Assembly (NCBI GenBank): GCA_047777475.1
Contig: JBKEET010000008.1
Span: 1-64,000, forward strand
Direction of reading: 5' to 3'
From: Sutterella sp047777475
GTDB taxonomy: Bacteria > Pseudomonadota > Gammaproteobacteria > Burkholderiales > Burkholderiaceae_F
Length of the DNA: 64,000 nucleotides
Shown: positions 56,634-64,000 of the stretch, in pieces
How the letters are laid out: each line of letters opens with the position of its first letter
Numbering within the stretch: position 1 is the first letter of the stretch
Notes under the pieces: generated by a model
The model's input: the letters and a program-made list of their open reading frames with translations, nothing else
What the model was told of the DNA's origin: nothing
The model's database searches: none
Translations under genes and position numbers: made by a program

Positions 56634-57488
56634 TTACTTGGCCAAGCGGCGCTCGCAGGCTTCGACCGTGTTGGTCATGAGCATGGCGATCGTCATCGGC
56701 CCGACGCCGCCCGGCACCGGGGTGACGGCGGAGGCCACCTCGCTTACGCCCGCGAAGTCCACGTCGCCGCAGAGCTTGCCGTTCTCGTCGCGGTCCATGC
56801 CGACGTCGATCACGACGGCGCCCGGCTTCACCATGTCGGCCTTCACCATCTTGGCGCGGCCCACTGCGGCGACGAGCACGTCCGCCTCGCGCGTGATCGC
56901 GGCGAGGTCCTTCGTGTGGCTGTGCGTCACCGTGACGGTGGCGTTCTTCTCCATGAGCATCATGGCCATGGGCTTGCCGACGATGTTGGAGCGGCCCATC
57001 ACGACGGCGCGCTTGCCGTCGAGGTCGCAGCCCGCTTCCTCGAGGAGCTTCATCACGCCGTAGGGCGTGCACGGGCGAAAGCCCGGGCGGCCCGTCATGA
57101 GCGCGCCCGCGCTCTGCACGTGGAAGCCGTCGACGTCCTTGGCGGGGTCGATCGCGGCGATCACGATGTCGGACGAGAGGTGCTTGGGGAGCGGCAGCTG
57201 CACGAGGATGCCGTCGACCTCGGGGTCGCGGTTGAGCCGCTCGACCGTGTCGAGGAGTTCCTTTTCGGTCGTCTCGGCCTTCATGCGCACTTCGATCGAC
57301 TTGATGCCGGTGCGCTCGCAGGCGCGGATCTTGTTGCGGACGTAGACCTGGCTCGCGGGATCCTCGCCGACGAGAACGACGGCGAGTCCCGGCCGCCGGC
57401 CCTTCGCGGCGAGCGCCTCGACGCGGCCCTTGAGCTCGTCCTGAATGCGGCCCGAGAGAGCCTTGCCGTCAATAATGCGCGCTGTCAT
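56634..57488 (-). CDS. folD: Methylenetetrahydrofolate dehydrogenase/cyclohydrolase
   Basis: 284 residues. Motifs include VYVRNKIRACERTGI, VDGILVQLPLPKHL, the Rossmann part VVMGRSNIVGKPMAMMLM and PVPGGVGPMTIAML. It interconverts methylene- and formyl-tetrahydrofolate. Transcribed towards prlC and likely in the same operon. Confidence 0.95.
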   Translation of the reverse strand: MTARIIDGKALSGRIQDELKGRVEALAAKGRRPGLAVVLVGEDPASQVYVRNKIRACERTGIKSIEVRMKAETTEKELLDTVERLNRDPEVDGILVQLPLPKHLSSDIVIAAIDPAKDVDGFHVQSAGALMTGRPGFRPCTPYGVMKLLEEAGCDLDGKRAVVMGRSNIVGKPMAMMLMEKNATVTVTHSHTKDLAAITREADVLVAAVGRAKMVKADMVKPGAVVIDVGMDRDENGKLCGDVDFAGVSEVASAVTPVPGGVGPMTIAMLMTNTVEACERRLAK

Positions 57489-57516
57489 GAAGCGTTCCTC
57501 CGGGGAAAAAATGCAG

Positions 57517-57553
57517 TAAAAAAACGGTCTCCCCGTACTGCCGGGGAGACCGT
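57517..57553 (-). terminator. Terminator after the response regulator
   Basis: A perfect 12 bp stem (57524-57535 with 57542-57553) around a 6-base loop. On the minus strand at least seven T follow. It separates the two-component pair from folD. Confidence 0.9.
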
Positions 57554-57586
57554 CACAGTTTAGCGGTTTTCGCTACGGCCAGAGGA

Positions 57587-58249
57587 TCAGTGGCCGGAGT
57601 TGCTGTTGAGCATGTTGGCGCTCATCACCACGCGCATGAGGTCGGCGACGGTGCCCGAATTGGTCTTGTCCATGATCGAGGCGCGGTGCGCTTCGACCGT
57701 CTTGATCGAGATGCCGAGGTCGTCGGCGATCTGCTTGTTGAGGCGGCCGTTGGTGATGCGCTCGAGCACCTGCTGCTCGCGCGGCGTGAGCTTCGCCAAG
57801 AGCGCGGCGTTGAGGCTGCGGCGCTCCTTTTCCATATGGCGCTCGCGCGCTTCGCGGAGCATGCGCTCGACGAGCTGCTTGAGGGCGGCCTGCTCGAAAG
57901 GCTTCTCGATGAAGTCGACGGCGCCGCGCTTGAGCGCATTGACGGCCATCGACACGTCGCCGTGGCCCGTGATGAAGATGATCGGCAGGTCGGCGTTGCG
58001 CGCGAGCAGGTGCTCCTGCACCTCGAGTCCGCTCATGCCCGGCATGCGAACGTCAAGCACCAGGACGGCAATGGCTTTCGGATCGTACTTGGCGATGAAG
58101 CTCTCGCCGCTGTCATAGAGCTCGACGCGGTAATCGCTCGCCTCGAGCAGCCATTTCAGGGAATCGCGGACCGCGTCGTCGTCGTCGACAACGTAGACCG
58201 TGCCCAGCGTCTCGTTGTTTTCGGCACTGTTGTGTTCGTAGGGGAACAT
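57587..58249 (-). CDS. FixJ/DctR-type response regulator
   Basis: 220 residues from the ATG at 58249 (MFPYEHNSAENNE); an upstream start at 58309 adds 20 unconserved residues. The receiver has VYVVDDDDAVRDSL and phospho-acceptor Asp66 in VLDVRMPGMSG, with Lys in FIEKPFEQ. The C-terminal LuxR/NarL HTH is LTPREQQVLERITNGRLNKQIADDLGISIKTVEAHRA. It lies 71 bases downstream of the sensor kinase gene. In relatives such pairs control C4-dicarboxylate uptake (DctSR), tetrathionate use or microaerobic genes; the target here is not shown. Confidence 0.9.
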   Translation of the reverse strand: MFPYEHNSAENNETLGTVYVVDDDDAVRDSLKWLLEASDYRVELYDSGESFIAKYDPKAIAVLVLDVRMPGMSGLEVQEHLLARNADLPIIFITGHGDVSMAVNALKRGAVDFIEKPFEQAALKQLVERMLREARERHMEKERRSLNAALLAKLTPREQQVLERITNGRLNKQIADDLGISIKTVEAHRASIMDKTNSGTVADLMRVVMSANMLNSNSGH

Positions 58250-58320
58250 GTCAGGAATTCTCCTCTTTCTGACGAAAATGCATCGCTTGCTGACGATGCA
58301 GGATGGCAATTGATTTTATC

Positions 58321-60684
58321 TCACTGAGCATCGTCGCGGGCGACGGGAACCGTGAAGGTGAACGTCGCGCCGCCGCCCGGGGTGTCGCTGATGAGTATGC
58401 GGCCGTGGTGGATTTCCATGATCGAGCGGCAGATGTTGAGGCCCATGCCCATGCCGGTCGTCTTGGTCGAGTAAAACGCGTCGAAGAGCTTGCTCTTGAC
58501 GCTGTCCTCGATGCCCGGTCCGTGGTCGGCGATCCTGAAGAGCACCGACCCTCCGTCCTCGGCTTTCTTCACCGTGAGCTCGACCGTGCGGTTGTCGCAG
58601 TCCTGCACGGCCTCCATGGCGTTCTTGAGGAGGTTGAGGAGCAGCTGCTCGAGCATCACCGAGTCGCCGTTCACCTTCGGGAGGTTCGGCTCGATCGCCG
58701 TGCTGATCTTCGCGTCGAGCTTCGCCGCCTGGATGAGCGCGAGCTCCATCGTCTCGCTCACCACCGTCTCGGGCGCGAGCGCGCTGAACTGCGGCTCGGT
58801 CTTCTTGGCGGCGGCGAAGCCGCGGATGCGCTTGATGATCGCCGCGGCGCGCCGCGCCTGCTTGTCGACCTTCGCGAACGCTTCCTGCGCGGCCTCGCTC
58901 GAGAGCTTGCCCGCCTGCAGCATCATGCCGGCGCCCGAGGCGTAGTTCGAGATCGCGGCGAGCGGCTGGTTGAGCTCGTGCGCCAAGGAGCTCGCCATCT
59001 CGCCCATGGTGACGAGCCTCTGCTGCGTTTCGGCGCGGCGCTCCTGCTCCTCGAGCGCGATCTCCGCCTCGCGCTGCGCGGTGATGTCGGTGGCGATGAT
59101 CATGACGGCCTTCGAGTCGTCGATCCAGGTGAGCGGCTGCTGGCGCGCGTCGAACCAGCGCCCGCTCGCCTCGTCGAAGACGCCCTGGCGAGCCTGGAGC
59201 GGGTTCTTCTGGCTCCTGATGAGCTTCAGGAGCCGCAGCGCCCCGTCGACGCGCGGCCCGAAGAAGCGCTCGTAGGGCTGGTTGTTGAAGAGCAGCAGCG
59301 GCGCCTCGCTGTCGCAGCTGATCACGCAGATCGCCGAATTCATCGAGTGCACCACGCGCGTGAAGCGGTCGTGCGCGGCCTTCATGCGCTCGCGGGCGCG
59401 CTTTTGCTCGGTGATGTCGTAGAGCTCGGCCATCCAGCCGATGACGCGGTCGCGCGCCACCAGGGGCGAGATGTTGACCTGCCCGTCGAAGGTGACGCCG
59501 TCCTTGCGCCTAAAGCCGCACTCGATCGTCTTGGTCGAGCGGTCCTCGGGGTGGCGAAGTATTTCCGCGAGCCGCTCCGAGAGGTCCTCGTTCCAGAAGA
59601 GGTAGGGCATGCGCATGCCGAGCAGCTCGTCGGCGCTCCAGCCGACCATCTTGAGGAAGGTCTCGTTCATGTAGAGGAGCGTGCCCTTGGCGTCGATCAC
59701 GTGCAGGCCGGCGATCGAGGAGTCGGAAATGGCGACGCGCAGCGCGTATTCGGCGGCGAGGAGCTCGTGCGCGGTGGTCTGCCGGCGCTGGTAGACGATG
59801 AGCATCGCGAGCGACAGGAGCAGCAGCCCCGCGAGCGAGAGGATCACCCAGAACTTGATCGAGTCGGGGGCGATGAGCGCATGCTCGTTGCTCTGCGCCA
59901 TGAACGTGATGCTCGGGTCGTGCAGGAAGGGCACGCCGCGCGTGTAGACGATCGTGCGCGTGTCGGCCTTGGCGGGCGTGCCGCAGGCGATCGGCTCGCC
60001 GTCGCGCGCGAGGCAGTAGCGGTAGCGCGAGTTGCCGCTCGCGAGCACCGCCTCGGAGATGACGCGCGTGAGGTTGATGCGCGCGAGCAGGACCAGCGAG
60101 GGCGCCGGCGTGGGGAGCGCGATGTCGACCAAGGCCTGCGTGCCGTCGCGCGACCAGGGCGAGGTGGTGACCGGCGCGTCGCGCTCGAAGGCCTCGGTGA
60201 CGGCGAGCCTGTCCTCCTTGCCGGTCACCTCGTCGGCGAGCGGCTGCCCGGCCGCCAGGCCTTCGTAGGGCGAGTTCCAGTGGCGGAAGACGTGCAGGTT
60301 GCGGTCGACGATCGCGATCTCGATCACTTCGCCGCGCGCCTGCATGAGGCCGGCGGCGGCCATTTCCGCGCTCTCGACGCGGCCGGTGACGCCCGGCACG
60401 TGCATGAGGCGCATGCTCGCGCGCTGCAGCATTTCGGAGGTGCCCGCCATGCGGCTCTGCGCGGAGTGGAGCACCGCGTCGGCGCTCTGCTGCAGGCGCA
60501 CCTGCTCGGCCTTGCGGTCCGAGTCGCTCACGAAGGCCGCCACGGCCGCGAAGCAGACCGCGAGCAGGAGCAGGATCGCCCACGAGGCGTACACGCCGAG
60601 GTTCCAGTTGTGCTCGGGTGCGCGCCCGCCGTTGAGCGTGCGGAATGTCGCGGCGACCTGTTCGTCGGAGATGGTCTGTTTCAT
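58321..60684 (-). CDS. Membrane PAS-domain sensor histidine kinase (DctS/FixL type)
   Basis: 787 residues from the ATG at 60684 (MKQTISDEQVAATF); the frame extends 18 codons further. One helix near residue 30 (WAILLLLAVCFAAVAAFV) and a second (FWVILSLAGLLLLSLAMLIVY) bracket a periplasmic sensor domain of about 230 residues. Two PAS domains follow (ALRVAISDSSIAGLHVIDAKG; FTRVVHSMNSAICVISCDSE), then the His box MASSLAHELNQPLAAISN and an ATPase domain (LLNLLKNAMEAV, GMGMGLNICRSI). The periplasmic domain suggests sensing of an external solute, perhaps a dicarboxylate given the metabolism nearby. Confidence 0.88.
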   Translation of the reverse strand: MKQTISDEQVAATFRTLNGGRAPEHNWNLGVYASWAILLLLAVCFAAVAAFVSDSDRKAEQVRLQQSADAVLHSAQSRMAGTSEMLQRASMRLMHVPGVTGRVESAEMAAAGLMQARGEVIEIAIVDRNLHVFRHWNSPYEGLAAGQPLADEVTGKEDRLAVTEAFERDAPVTTSPWSRDGTQALVDIALPTPAPSLVLLARINLTRVISEAVLASGNSRYRYCLARDGEPIACGTPAKADTRTIVYTRGVPFLHDPSITFMAQSNEHALIAPDSIKFWVILSLAGLLLLSLAMLIVYQRRQTTAHELLAAEYALRVAISDSSIAGLHVIDAKGTLLYMNETFLKMVGWSADELLGMRMPYLFWNEDLSERLAEILRHPEDRSTKTIECGFRRKDGVTFDGQVNISPLVARDRVIGWMAELYDITEQKRARERMKAAHDRFTRVVHSMNSAICVISCDSEAPLLLFNNQPYERFFGPRVDGALRLLKLIRSQKNPLQARQGVFDEASGRWFDARQQPLTWIDDSKAVMIIATDITAQREAEIALEEQERRAETQQRLVTMGEMASSLAHELNQPLAAISNYASGAGMMLQAGKLSSEAAQEAFAKVDKQARRAAAIIKRIRGFAAAKKTEPQFSALAPETVVSETMELALIQAAKLDAKISTAIEPNLPKVNGDSVMLEQLLLNLLKNAMEAVQDCDNRTVELTVKKAEDGGSVLFRIADHGPGIEDSVKSKLFDAFYSTKTTGMGMGLNICRSIMEIHHGRILISDTPGGGATFTFTVPVARDDAQ

Positions 60685-60826
60685 GGCGTTTCGGGCCGCT
60701 TTCGGCCTTCTTTGGTGATATCGGGTGAGGGTTCGCATATTGTATAGCGCCCCGGCGCGTGCGCCCCCTGCGGCGCGCCGCTAAAATGAAGGCCCCTCTT
60801 TGACTCTCTCTAGGAAACATCCCCAA

Positions 60827-61501
60827 ATGGCCTATTCTCAGCAGGAATTAAAGGGCATGGTCGCCGAGGCGGCGCTTGCCTACGTCGAGGACGGCAAGGT
60901 GCTCGGCGTGGGCACCGGCTCGACGGTCGACTGCTTCATCGAGCGGCTGCCGCAGATCCGCAGCCGCATCCCGGCCTGCGTCTCCTCGAGCGTGCGCTCG
61001 AGCGAGCACCTGCGCGCCCTCGGCTTCAAGGTCCTCGACCTGAACGAGGTCGACTCGATCGGCGTCTACGTCGACGGGGCCGACGAAATCGACCCGCGCT
61101 TCTGCATGACGAAGGGCGGCGGCGGCGCGCTCACGCGCGAGAAGATCATCGCCTCCGTTTCGGGCAAGTTCGTCTGCATCGCCGACGAGAGCAAGCGCCG
61201 CGGCGTGCTCGGGCGCTTCCCGCTCCCCGTTGAGGTGATCCCGATGGCCGCGCGCGCCGTGGCGGCGCGCCTCACGGCGATCGGCGCGAGCGTCAAGAAG
61301 CGCGACTTCGTGACCGACAACGGCTGCGCCATCCTCGACGCGTCGGGCCTTTCCATCACGGACCCCGTCGCGCTCGAGGCGGAAATCAACTCGTGGCCCG
61401 GCGTCGTCACCGTCGGCCTCTTCGCCAAGCGCGGCGCCGACGTGCTGCTCCTCGGCACGCAGGACGGCGTGAAGACGTTCGAAAAAACGATCGAAAAGTG
61501 A
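60827..61501 (+). CDS. rpiA: Ribose-5-phosphate isomerase A
   Basis: 224 residues from the ATG at 60827. Motifs: VLGVGTGSTVDCFIERL, the catalytic region DGADEIDPRFCMTKGGGGALTREKI and ESKRRGVLGRFPLPVEV. It interconverts ribose-5-phosphate and ribulose-5-phosphate in the pentose phosphate pathway. The frame extends 9 codons upstream to a TTG, which I reject. Divergent from the sensor kinase gene. Confidence 0.95.
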   Translation: MAYSQQELKGMVAEAALAYVEDGKVLGVGTGSTVDCFIERLPQIRSRIPACVSSSVRSSEHLRALGFKVLDLNEVDSIGVYVDGADEIDPRFCMTKGGGGALTREKIIASVSGKFVCIADESKRRGVLGRFPLPVEVIPMAARAVAARLTAIGASVKKRDFVTDNGCAILDASGLSITDPVALEAEINSWPGVVTVGLFAKRGADVLLLGTQDGVKTFEKTIEK

Positions 61502-61539
61502 GAGCGGGCGGCCGCTTCGCGGCGGCCCCCGGGTAAAAG

Positions 61540-61573
61540 AAAAGCGCCTTGATTTAGAATTCAAGGCGCTTTT
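61540..61573. terminator. Bidirectional terminator between rpiA and yggX
   Basis: A perfect 13 bp stem AAAAGCGCCTTGA (61540-61552) and its complement (61561-61573) with an 8-base loop and A/T runs on both sides, serving the two converging genes. Confidence 0.9.
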
Positions 61574-61595
61574 CGAATTCAGGAAGCGGACGGAA

Positions 61596-61883
61596 TCACT
61601 TCTTGGCGCTTTCGGGCGGCACGTACTGCTCGGGCGCCTTCACGTCGGCGGCGTTGCCGAAGAAGTAGCGCTCGCACTGCTGCATGAGATTCTTGCGGGC
61701 TTCGGGATCGGCCAGGTTGAGGCCGTACTCGTTGACCATCATCGTCTGCAGGCGCGTCCACTCGCCCCAGGCTTCCTTGCTCACCGAGCGCCAGATGCGC
61801 ACGCCGAGTTCGCCGGGGAACGGGGGATACTGCAGGCCTTCCGCCTCTTTCTTGAGTTTGACGCAGTGAACCATGCGGGCCAT
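61596..61883 (-). CDS. yggX: Fe(2+)-trafficking/oxidative-damage protection protein YggX
   Basis: 95 residues: ARMVHCVKLKKEAEGLQYPPFPGELG with its conserved Cys, then EWTRLQTMMVNEYGLNLADPEARKNL. The family protects iron-sulfur proteins from oxidative damage; whether it carries iron directly is debated. Single gene with GGAGCAA before the ATG. Confidence 0.94.
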   Translation of the reverse strand: MARMVHCVKLKKEAEGLQYPPFPGELGVRIWRSVSKEAWGEWTRLQTMMVNEYGLNLADPEARKNLMQQCERYFFGNAADVKAPEQYVPPESAKK

Positions 61884-62040
61884 TGTTTGCTCCTTGTGTT
61901 GCGTGTTCGTGCGGTCCTCCGGGGACCGCCAAAAGTTCTTCGTATTCTAGCGCGGCAGGCCGCGCGCCCGATGCCTCTGCACGCATTCGGGCGCCCCGGG
62001 GCCGCGCCGTCAGCAAAGCCAATTTAGCAAAAAACGAAAC

Positions 62041-64000
62041 ATGTCGGACCGTGCGCTGTTTGATGCATTCCAGAAGGTGAGGGGCGACGTCGAGAGCGCC
62101 CTCGCCGAAACCCGTAAGAAAAAGGAAAAGGAAAGGGCCGCCGAAGAGGAGCGGGAGCGCGCCGAGAAGCGCGCGAAAAAAGAAGCCGCCGCCGCGGCGC
62201 TCCGGGCGAGGGCGAAGGCCGAGGAGGCCCGCGCCGCGTCCGCGCGCCCTGCGCAGGAGGGCAGGAAGTCCGCGCCGCCGAAGGCCGCTGCCGCCCGCCG
62301 CGCGCCGCTTTCCGCGGCCGCAGCGGCCGCCGCGCCCTTGGCCGCCGCAAGGCGCCTCGCGCAGAAAGGCGCCGTGCACGCCGCCAAGGCCCCGCGCTCG
62401 ACGGTGCCGCACCGCATCGCGGCGGCCGCCCCCGCCGAGGCCAAGCCGCCCCGGCGCCGCGCCCCGCGCCCGAAGCTCTCCTACGAGGAGCGGCGCAATC
62501 CGGTGCCGCCCTTCACGCTCATGCCGGGGCTTCCCGTTTCCGAGCGGGGCGAGGAGATCGCCGAGGCGATCCGCGCCAACCGCGTCGTCATCGTCTGCGG
62601 CGAGACGGGCTCGGGCAAGACGACGCAGCTCCCGAAGATCGCCATGATGGCGGGCCGCGGCGAGCACGGCATGATCGCGCACACGCAGCCGCGGCGCATT
62701 GCCGCGAGCTCGATCGCCAAGCGCATCGCCGAGGAGCTCAAGACCCCCTTGGGCGAGGTGGTGGGCTACAAGGTGCGCTTCACCGACCAGACGAGCGCCG
62801 GCGCCACGATCAAGCTCATGACGGACGGCATCCTGCTCGCGGAGACGCAGACCGACCCGATGCTGAGGGCCTACGACACGGTGATCATCGACGAGGCGCA
62901 CGAGCGCTCGATCAACATCGACTTCCTGCTCGGCTACCTGAAGCGCCTGCTCGAAAAGCGAAAGGACCTCAAGGTGATCGTCACCTCGGCCACGATCGAC
63001 GCCGAGCGCTTCGCCGCGCATTTCGCCGAAAACGGCCGCCCCGCGCCGATCCTCACCGTCTCGGGGCGCACCTATCCGGTGGAGATCCGCTACCGCCCGC
63101 TCGAGGACGCCGACGAGGCCGACGACCGGACGATGCTCGCGGCGATCGACAACGCCGTGGGCGAGCTCGAGGCCTCGGGCCCGGGCGACGTGCTCGTGTT
63201 CCTGCCGGGCGAGCGCGAGATCCGCGAGACGGCCGACTACCTGCGGCGCTCGCGCCGGCCTACGACCGAGATCCTGCCGCTCTTCGCACGGCTCTCGGCC
63301 GCCGACCAGGAAAAGGTGTTCCACCCGTCGGGCAGGCGCCGCATCGTGCTCGCGACGAACGTCGCCGAGACCTCGATCACCGTGCCCGGCATCCGCTACG
63401 TCGTCGACACCGGCACGGCGCGCGTGAAGCGCTATTCGTACCGCAACAAGGTCGAGCAGCTCCTGATCGAGCCGATCAGCCAGGCCTCCGCGAACCAGCG
63501 CGCGGGCCGCTGCGGCCGCGTCGCCAACGGCATCTGCATCCGCCTCTATTCGGAAAGCGATTTCGAGGGAAGGCCGCCTTTCACCGATCCGGAAATCCTG
63601 CGCTCGAACCTCGCGGCCGTGATCCTGCGCGCCATGGCGCTCAGGCTCGGCGACATCCGCGAGTTCCCGTTCGTGCAGGCGCCGCCGCCGCGCGCGATCG
63701 CCGACGGCTACGCCATCCTGCAGGAATTGAACGCCGTCACCGAGAAAAACGAGCTCACGCCGATCGGCCGCGAGCTCGCGAGGCTCCCGGTCGACCCGCG
63801 CCTCGCGAGGATGCTGCTCGAGGGCGCCCGGCGCCAGAGCCTCGAGGAGCTCCTCATCATCTGCTCGGGCCTTTCGGTGCAGGACCCGCGCGAGCGCCCG
63901 CTCGACGCGCAGCAGGCGGCCGACGAGGCGCACCGGCGCTTCGCGGACGACAAGAGCGACTTCCTCTCGTTCGTGAAGCTCTGGCGCTGGCACGAGAAGG
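62041..64000 (+). CDS. hrpA: ATP-dependent RNA helicase HrpA (DEAH box), 3' end outside window
   Basis: The first 653 codons of a protein that in relatives exceeds 1,200 residues. After a low-complexity N-terminus of about 140 residues (charged coiled-coil, then Ala/Lys/Pro-rich), the motor begins: VIVCGETGSGKTTQLPKIA (Walker A), TQPRRIAA, IIDEAHERSINIDF (DEAH), TSATIDAERF, then GDVLVFLPGEREI, LATNVAETSITVPG and QRAGRCGRV. HrpA-type helicases rescue stalled or collided ribosomes in E. coli. The open frame continues past base 64000. Confidence 0.93.
   Translation, partial: MSDRALFDAFQKVRGDVESALAETRKKKEKERAAEEERERAEKRAKKEAAAAALRARAKAEEARAASARPAQEGRKSAPPKAAAARRAPLSAAAAAAAPLAAARRLAQKGAVHAAKAPRSTVPHRIAAAAPAEAKPPRRRAPRPKLSYEERRNPVPPFTLMPGLPVSERGEEIAEAIRANRVVIVCGETGSGKTTQLPKIAMMAGRGEHGMIAHTQPRRIAASSIAKRIAEELKTPLGEVVGYKVRFTDQTSAGATIKLMTDGILLAETQTDPMLRAYDTVIIDEAHERSINIDFLLGYLKRLLEKRKDLKVIVTSATIDAERFAAHFAENGRPAPILTVSGRTYPVEIRYRPLEDADEADDRTMLAAIDNAVGELEASGPGDVLVFLPGEREIRETADYLRRSRRPTTEILPLFARLSAADQEKVFHPSGRRRIVLATNVAETSITVPGIRYVVDTGTARVKRYSYRNKVEQLLIEPISQASANQRAGRCGRVANGICIRLYSESDFEGRPPFTDPEILRSNLAAVILRAMALRLGDIREFPFVQAPPPRAIADGYAILQELNAVTEKNELTPIGRELARLPVDPRLARMLLEGARRQSLEELLIICSGLSVQDPRERPLDAQQAADEAHRRFADDKSDFLSFVKLWRWHEK

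Noticed and set aside
58303..60747. An 814-codon open frame on the plus strand opposite the sensor kinase
   Set aside because: Mirror frame of a well-supported PAS kinase; no recognisable domain. The same holds for long antisense frames over pepA, spoT, prlC, glnA and the MATE gene.

Overview
The window looks like part of the chromosome of a GC-rich, anaerobic betaproteobacterium. The gene content and order best fit Sutterellaceae (Burkholderiales), but that is inference because no rRNA or other taxonomic marker is present. Supporting points are the spoT-rpoZ-gmk-yicC block facing rph-rdgB-hemW, pepA-holC-valS, a glnA-ntrB-ntrC operon, and metabolism built on aspartate and C4-dicarboxylates (aspA, a DcuA/B antiporter, an exported fumarate-reductase-like flavoprotein, a DctS/FixL-type sensor pair, many molybdate-binding proteins). 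Almost all of it is ordinary core genome. Two regions stand out: a 13.3 kb integrated element and a five-gene molbindin array.

0-13.2 kb: the tail of an unknown gene; a LysR regulator divergent from aspA with a clean inverted repeat between them; a Dcu-type antiporter; an alpha/beta-hydrolase-fold protein lacking its nucleophile; a small WYL-like protein; a GT90 glycosyltransferase; and, on the minus strand, pepA, holC, a small Ala/Pro-rich protein and valS. A VOC-fold protein precedes tRNA-Ala(CGC).

13.2-26.5 kb: an integrated element whose 25 bp att repeats copy the 3' end of tRNA-Ala. It carries a P4-type integrase, a complete type I restriction-modification operon (hsdR-hsdM-hsdS), two unrecognised genes tightly coupled behind hsdS, an AlpA-type regulator, a primase/helicase-like replication protein, a small element protein, and a non-coding right end with a duplicated GC-rich motif (possible cos or origin). 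The layout resembles a P4-like phage satellite or a replicating genomic island carrying anti-phage cargo. The tRNA's probable terminator now lies on the far side of the element.

26.6-37.1 kb: an LTA-synthase-type phosphotransferase, a MATE exporter, an operator-rich promoter driving a SRPBCC, DJ-1/PfpI and HxlR cluster, UDP-glucose dehydrogenase, an exported flavoprotein with a divergent LysR gene, and greB.

37.1-39.6 kb: five near-identical molbindin (Mop) genes in three transcription units, each led by a strong sigma70-like promoter. Upstream of each lies a palindrome resembling an FNR box; in units 2 and 3 it sits exactly 41.5 bp before the start predicted for a second -10. Units 2 and 3 are a tandem duplication with a 1,032 bp period.

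39.7-64 kb: spoT, rpoZ, gmk and yicC (minus); rph, rdgB and hemW (plus); glnA with an NtrC site and a sigma54 promoter, then ntrB, ntrC and two small overlapping genes; xthA with a tail ending in a clamp-binding-like motif; an EamA transporter; prlC; folD; a FixJ-type regulator with its PAS sensor kinase; rpiA; yggX; and the first 653 codons of hrpA.
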